From Paraspadella gotoi (taxonomy: Eukaryota > Chaetognatha): DNA of 64,000 nt. The notes under the pieces were generated by a model. The model did no database searches. It had not been told where the DNA came from and saw only the letters and a list, made by a program, of their open reading frames with translations. The stretch covers positions 29,426,852 through 29,490,851 of the forward strand of contig CM119265.1 in the NCBI GenBank assembly GCA_051294375.1, in the 5' to 3' direction. A program made the translations under genes and the position numbers. Shown piece after piece: positions 59,640 through 64,000 of the stretch (the first letter of the stretch is position 1; the number at the start of each line of letters is the position of its first letter).

Positions 59640-59770
59640 TTTTTCGCGTTTAGGTTTAGAGAAATGTTTGATTGTATTGGCAACAACAAATTTGTTTTAT
59701 TGAGAAAACGGACATGTTTCGGTTCACTCGTAGAAGAACAAAACCCGGAAGAGTAATTTTTATTGCCAAT
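59640..59770 (-). mobile_element. Fragment with PLE-type terminal motif
   Basis: The minus strand reads GAGTGAACCGAAACATGTCC then GTTTTCTCAATAAAA, matching the GAAACATGTCCGTC end seen in the 26850-29300 element. The preceding stem and CTGATGA box are degenerate. Confidence 0.35.
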
Positions 59771-60129
59771 TAAGAAAACTTTCAAGTTCAAAATAATTTG
59801 TTGAAAAGTTCAGTGATTTAAGAAGTTGTGTTGTTTCTGTGTCGAAATATCTATCGATTTTTTCATTGATTAGTAAATATTGGTTTTTATTGTAAAAATA
59901 TATTTATTATGCTGTAGTTTTTTAACCTTATACTTATGAATGAAAGAATATAATTTCTTGAGATTTAAAACAAGAAATAAGTAAAAATACGTCATTCTCA
60001 GTAATAAGTTTGATTTCTCGCAAATTCTATTTCACTTTATCAACATTTTTTTTATTTTACTTTTCATTGTTCAGTCGGTTATTTTTTTTCGCGGAAGATA
60101 AAAGTGGATAAAATGGATTCTGTGTCATT

Positions 60130-60162
60130 TATATTCGACGAGAGACAGAGAGAGAGAGATAA

Positions 60163-60193
<31 letters not shown>

Positions 60194-60245
60194 ATATTTC
60201 GAAACGGTGTCGTCGTCGTAGTCGTCGTTGTCGTCGTCGTCGACT
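60130..60245. repeat. (GA)n and (GTC)n microsatellites
   Basis: 60142-60192 GA-rich; 60209-60243 GTC-rich, immediately before the degenerate array. Confidence 0.85.
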
Positions 60246-60269
60246 ATTTGATTTTCACGGGACGGAATT

Positions 60270-62990
60270 CAAGCCGGAGTTAGTGCAAGGCAGAGCGAGA
60301 GAATATAGAGCAGAGCAGGATTGATAAGGGCAAAGCGAGGGAATTAAGGGGGAGGAAAAGCAGAAATAGAATAAAGCAGAGGCGGGGGAATTAAGTGGGG
60401 AGAGCAGGATTAGATAAGCATGAGCGGAGGGAATTTTAGGGAGACGGCAGGAATGTCTATGAATTAAAAGGTCAGGACGCGAGCAGAGAATATTTAGGGC
60501 AGAGCCTCTAAGCGAAGTCGATAACAGTATGCAGACGCCGAGGGAACTTAGGGGCAGAGCGGGGAGAATTAACGGGAGGAGCAGGATAGATAAAAGGCAC
60601 GAGCGGGAGAGAATTTACGGGGAGGAGCAGGATAGATAAGGCAACAGAGAGATTTTAGGCAGAGCAGGATAGATAAGGACAGAGCGAGGAATTAGGGCAG
60701 AGCGGGTAAATTAGGGGAGAGGCAGTATGACTAAAGGCAGAGCGGAGAGAATTTAGGTCGAGAGCAGGATAGATAAAGGCAGAGCGGAGGGAATTTACGG
60801 GAGAGCGGATAGATACATGCCAGAAGCGGATGGGAGGAATTTTTAGGGCAGAGCGGACTAATAAAGGCAGAGATGGAGGGAATTTAGGCAGTAGAGAGCG
60901 GAATTAGGGGGGAGAGCAGGATAAATAAAGGCAGCAGCGGAGGGAATTTAGGGGAGAGCAGATAGATTAAAAGGCCAGAGAGAGGAATTTAGGGCAGAGC
61001 AGGACTAGACTAAGGGCCAGAGCGGAGGGAATTTAGGGCCAGAAGCGAGGGGAAAATTTAGGAGAGCCAGGATAGACTAAGGCAGAGCGGAGGAGAATTC
61101 ATAGGGGAGAGAGAGCAGGATAAGATAAAGGCAGAACGAGAAGAATTTTAGGGCCAGTAAGCAGGATAGATAAGGGCAGTAGCGTAGCGGCGAATTTATA
61201 GGGCAGATACACGGGGGGGAATTTAGTCGGGGCCGCGAGGAGAGCCCCAGGATTAGATACAAAGGGGCATGATAGTGTTGAAGAGAATTAGGGCATATAG
61301 AAACAGGGAATAGATAAGGGGCACAGCTACAGTGCGGGGGTGAACTGATGAATTTTCAGGTCACAGCAGGTAGAGAATAAGGGATGACGCTGGAGGGAAA
61401 TTTATCAGAGGCAGGCTAGATAAGTGCTCAAGCTCCCGGCGGGGGAGCGGGAATGTCATAGGCAGTAAAGGCAAGGGCTATGATCAAGGCAGCTAAGCAG
61501 CGGGAATTAAGGCCAGGAAGCAGGATAGATATGGGCAGACCAAATGACCGGGAAAGTGAATTTAGCAGAGGCTGGCTAGTCAGCGATAAGCGGCAGAGTG
61601 GAGGCGGTGAGTGCGTGGGGTCCATTTAAGGCTGCTCTCCAAAACAGTTTTAGATAAAGGCAGGAGTGGATGGGCAATTATGGGGCCCAGAAGATAGCGG
61701 GAAACACTAGGGCGAGAGCAGGATAAAAGGCATAGGATGCGGAGGGAATAGGGAAGCGGATACAGGAAGGATAAGGCAGAGCGGAGCAGGGGAATTTAGC
61801 TGTGGGAGAGCACAGGATCTAGACAAAGGCAGGAGAGCAGGAATTATTAGGTACAGCCAGCGGGGTAATTTTAGGGAGGGGAGCAGATAGGATAGATTTA
61901 AAGGCAGAAGCCGGAGGGGAATTTAGGGAGCGAGAGCAGGATAGATAAAGGCAGAGCGGAGGAGAATTTAGGCGGTAGGCAGAGATTGGCAGAGCAGGAT
62001 AGATAAGGCAGAGCGGGATTGGGCGCAGAGCAATTTATGGGGGCCAGAAGAACGGCACAGCGGAAGAATTGGAGCAGGATAGATAAGAAGAGAAATTTAG
62101 GGCGAGCAGGGATAGATAAGGCGAGCGAGGAATAGGGAAGCGGCAAATTTTAGGCGAGAGCAGGATTAGATAAGGCAAGAGTGAGACGAATTTAGGGCCA
62201 GAGTCAGGATAGATTAAAGGGCAGGAGCGGAGGGTAAAATTTAGGGTAGCAGATAGATAAAGGCAGAGCTGGGCGGAAACTTTAGGGTAGGAGCAGGATA
62301 AGATAAGGCAGAGAAGGATTTGGGTAGCAGTATACACTAAGGGCAAGTATAAGGGTTAGAACAGGATAGAATAAGGGCCACAGTGGGACGGATTTTGGTT
62401 CACCGCAAGGTTTAGGATAAGGGGCCAGAGCTGGTCGGGAATATTTTTTATCAGTAGCCACGGCCTAGGAATAAGGGCCAGCGCCGGGGGGATATTTAGG
62501 CGCAGAGCGGCTAGGATAAGGCCAGAGCAAGGGAGATATTTAAGGGCAGAGCAGGCATAGATATGGCAGATCGAAGTGAATTTAGGCAGAGCTGGCTAGA
62601 TAAGGGTCAGAAGTGGGGAGGGTTATTTAAGGTCCCGAACCAGGTTAGGATAAGGCGCATAGTGGAAGGGAATTTAGGCAGAGCTGGCTAGTACTAAAGG
62701 GCAGTCATGGCGGGATTTAGGTCGAGCAGGTGTAGATAGAGGATTACAAAACCCTGGCAAAGCAGCTGGCTCGGAGAGGAAATATTCCAGGCCCATAGCC
62801 CCAGGATAGATAAAGGCAGAAGATACTAGCAGACGTCTGGGAGGAATTTATGGGCGAGAGCAGGGATATGGAATTAAAGGCAGAACAGCTGGAGGGGGAT
62901 AAAGGGCAGATCAGGATAGTAAAGGCAGAGCGGACATTAGGGAATTAGGGCAGAGCCAGGATCAGGATAGATAGGCCAGACATGCAGACG
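60270..62990. repeat. Degenerate ~40-bp minisatellite array
   Basis: About 2.7 kb composed of GGCAGAGCGGAGGGAATTTA then GGG(G)AGAGCAGGATAGATAAA. Scores of copies vary by many single-base insertions and deletions, often in runs. No frame persists. The noise level is higher than in any other array of the window and resembles unpolished long-read consensus. Confidence 0.85.
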
Positions 62991-63600
62991 CGCCGCCGGG
63001 GACCGGCGGAATGTCCTAGGGGTTGGGCGTATGTTTTGACCAATGTCTGGGCAAAAATAAGCATAAAAAAGGTAAGAAAATTCCTAAAATTGCAACTTTA
63101 TTTCATTATAAAAGTGAGGAATGAACAACAATTGGATAAATATTTATCAACATATATAAAAAAAATGTAATTAAATTTGCAATTTTCACTTCCTCGCCCA
63201 GTACGCTATGATTACTGCTTATAAATTAGTATTAACCGCTATAAATTTTAAAATGTTCAAAATTGCTTTTTGTTAGATTTTTCTTTGCCACATTTAAAAT
63301 CGTCATGAAAAGTTCGATTTAAAAAAAAAAATATTATAGGTCCGGTCTGGGATCTGGCCAAAGTCCTGTCTGGGTCTTAGCAAAACAACACAGTTTAATT
63401 CAGAAGCCGTGATTCGGGTTTCTACCAGGGCTAGAGGAGTCAGAGAGATGAGAGAGAGAGAGGAACAAACATAGAAACAGAGGATAGCGAGTTTTCCAAT
63501 TTCCATTCGATTGAATCCCAGAGCATACCAAAATGTTTATCGATGTCGCTAGGACGAAGCCAAACCTGAGGGGAAGACGAGAGGGTTTTGATGCAGCCCG
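62991..63600. other. Non-repetitive stretch between two arrays
   Basis: No convincing gene. The minus strand at about 63565-63640 has a short open segment that reads LWMPTGAYVECPGGLHQNPL and ends near a possible donor (CAG|GTTTGG). It could be an exon fragment, but there is no second supporting exon. Confidence 0.3.
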
Positions 63601-64000
63601 CCGGGACACTCCACGTAGGCGCCGGTGGGCATCCAGAGTGTGTGTTTGAGGTGTGGCATCAGAATGGTGGTTTGTGACGGTGGCATCAGAAAATGCGTGG
63701 TTTAGTACGACGGCATCTCAGAATGGTGGTTGTTGAGGGTATTGCTCGGCATCAGAGATGTGTGGTTTGAGTTCTCGGAGGGCGGTCTGAGTCTAGGACA
63801 TCAGAGATGGTGTCCGTGGGTATGCATGGCATCAGAAATTGGGTCGGATAAGGTCCGGCATTCAGAAATGGGGTGGAACGCGGTTGTGCATCAGAGATAG
63901 TCTGGTTTAGGTTGTTGGCATCAGAGATGGTGGATTATGTGTGGCACAGACAGAGGATGCGAGCGTTATGCTTGAGTAAACAGAGATGGTGGTTGTTGTA
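63600..64000. repeat. ~26-bp tandem repeat (GGCATCAGAGATGGTGGTTT)
   Basis: About 14 noisy units of GGCATCAGAGATGGTGGTTT plus GAGGTT, continuing to the window edge, with the same indel-rich character as the previous array. Confidence 0.8.

Overview
This is intron-bearing nuclear DNA from a bilaterian invertebrate animal, not prokaryotic. All recognisable genes have GT-AG introns, families found in animals, and AT-rich introns. There are many (GA)n/(CT)n microsatellites, tRNA-derived SINEs and a Penelope-type retroelement. I cannot name the species. The assembly is visibly rough: there is one 848-base N gap, several 10- or 25-base N joins, and duplicated blocks that differ mostly by single-base indels. 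At least one gene carries an apparent indel.

Layout. 1-508: one exon of a single-pass membrane protein on the + strand, running into the large gap. 1357-26760: a gene-poor composite of large inverted and direct duplications (arm A 1357-6450 inverted at about 19190-24270; block B 6495-11000 repeated at 12796-17000 and inverted at about 24270-26760; block C at 11040-12400 and 18360-19190), built from SINE-like units, minisatellites, microsatellites and an LTR-like segment. 26850-29300: a Penelope-like element remnant with hammerhead-like terminal motifs. 30385-35796 (-): the 5' half of an NME8/NME9-type thioredoxin plus nucleoside-diphosphate-kinase-like axonemal gene, whose remaining exons are not visible here. 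32063-33812: a TIR element in one of its introns. 38686-39572 (+): a two-exon dispanin/CD225 gene, 179 aa. 41820-43510: an array of about 21 copies of a ~78-bp minisatellite. 43816-56039 (-): a nearly complete Cav2-type voltage-gated calcium-channel alpha1 gene in 15 exons (about 1790 aa); only the 5' exon(s) with the start codon are missing. 56578-58160 (-): a low-complexity candidate gene with broken frames. 59200-64000: three further tandem-repeat arrays.

The genes do not form an operon or pathway. NME8/9 (-) and dispanin (+) are divergent; dispanin (+) and Cav2 (-) converge on the minisatellite array. Within the Cav2 gene the EEEE selectivity ring is intact, but the residues just before the domain II and III glutamates are Asp and Arg instead of the usual Gly, and the domain II S4 exon is 1 or 4 bases short of an open frame. 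I see no CRISPR array, no bacterial system and no convincing wholly new system. The observations most worth a second look are the Cav2 filter and frameshift, the hammerhead-like PLE termini, the SINE whose B-box region has been amplified in tandem, and microsatellites that serve as the polypyrimidine tract of real 3' splice sites.
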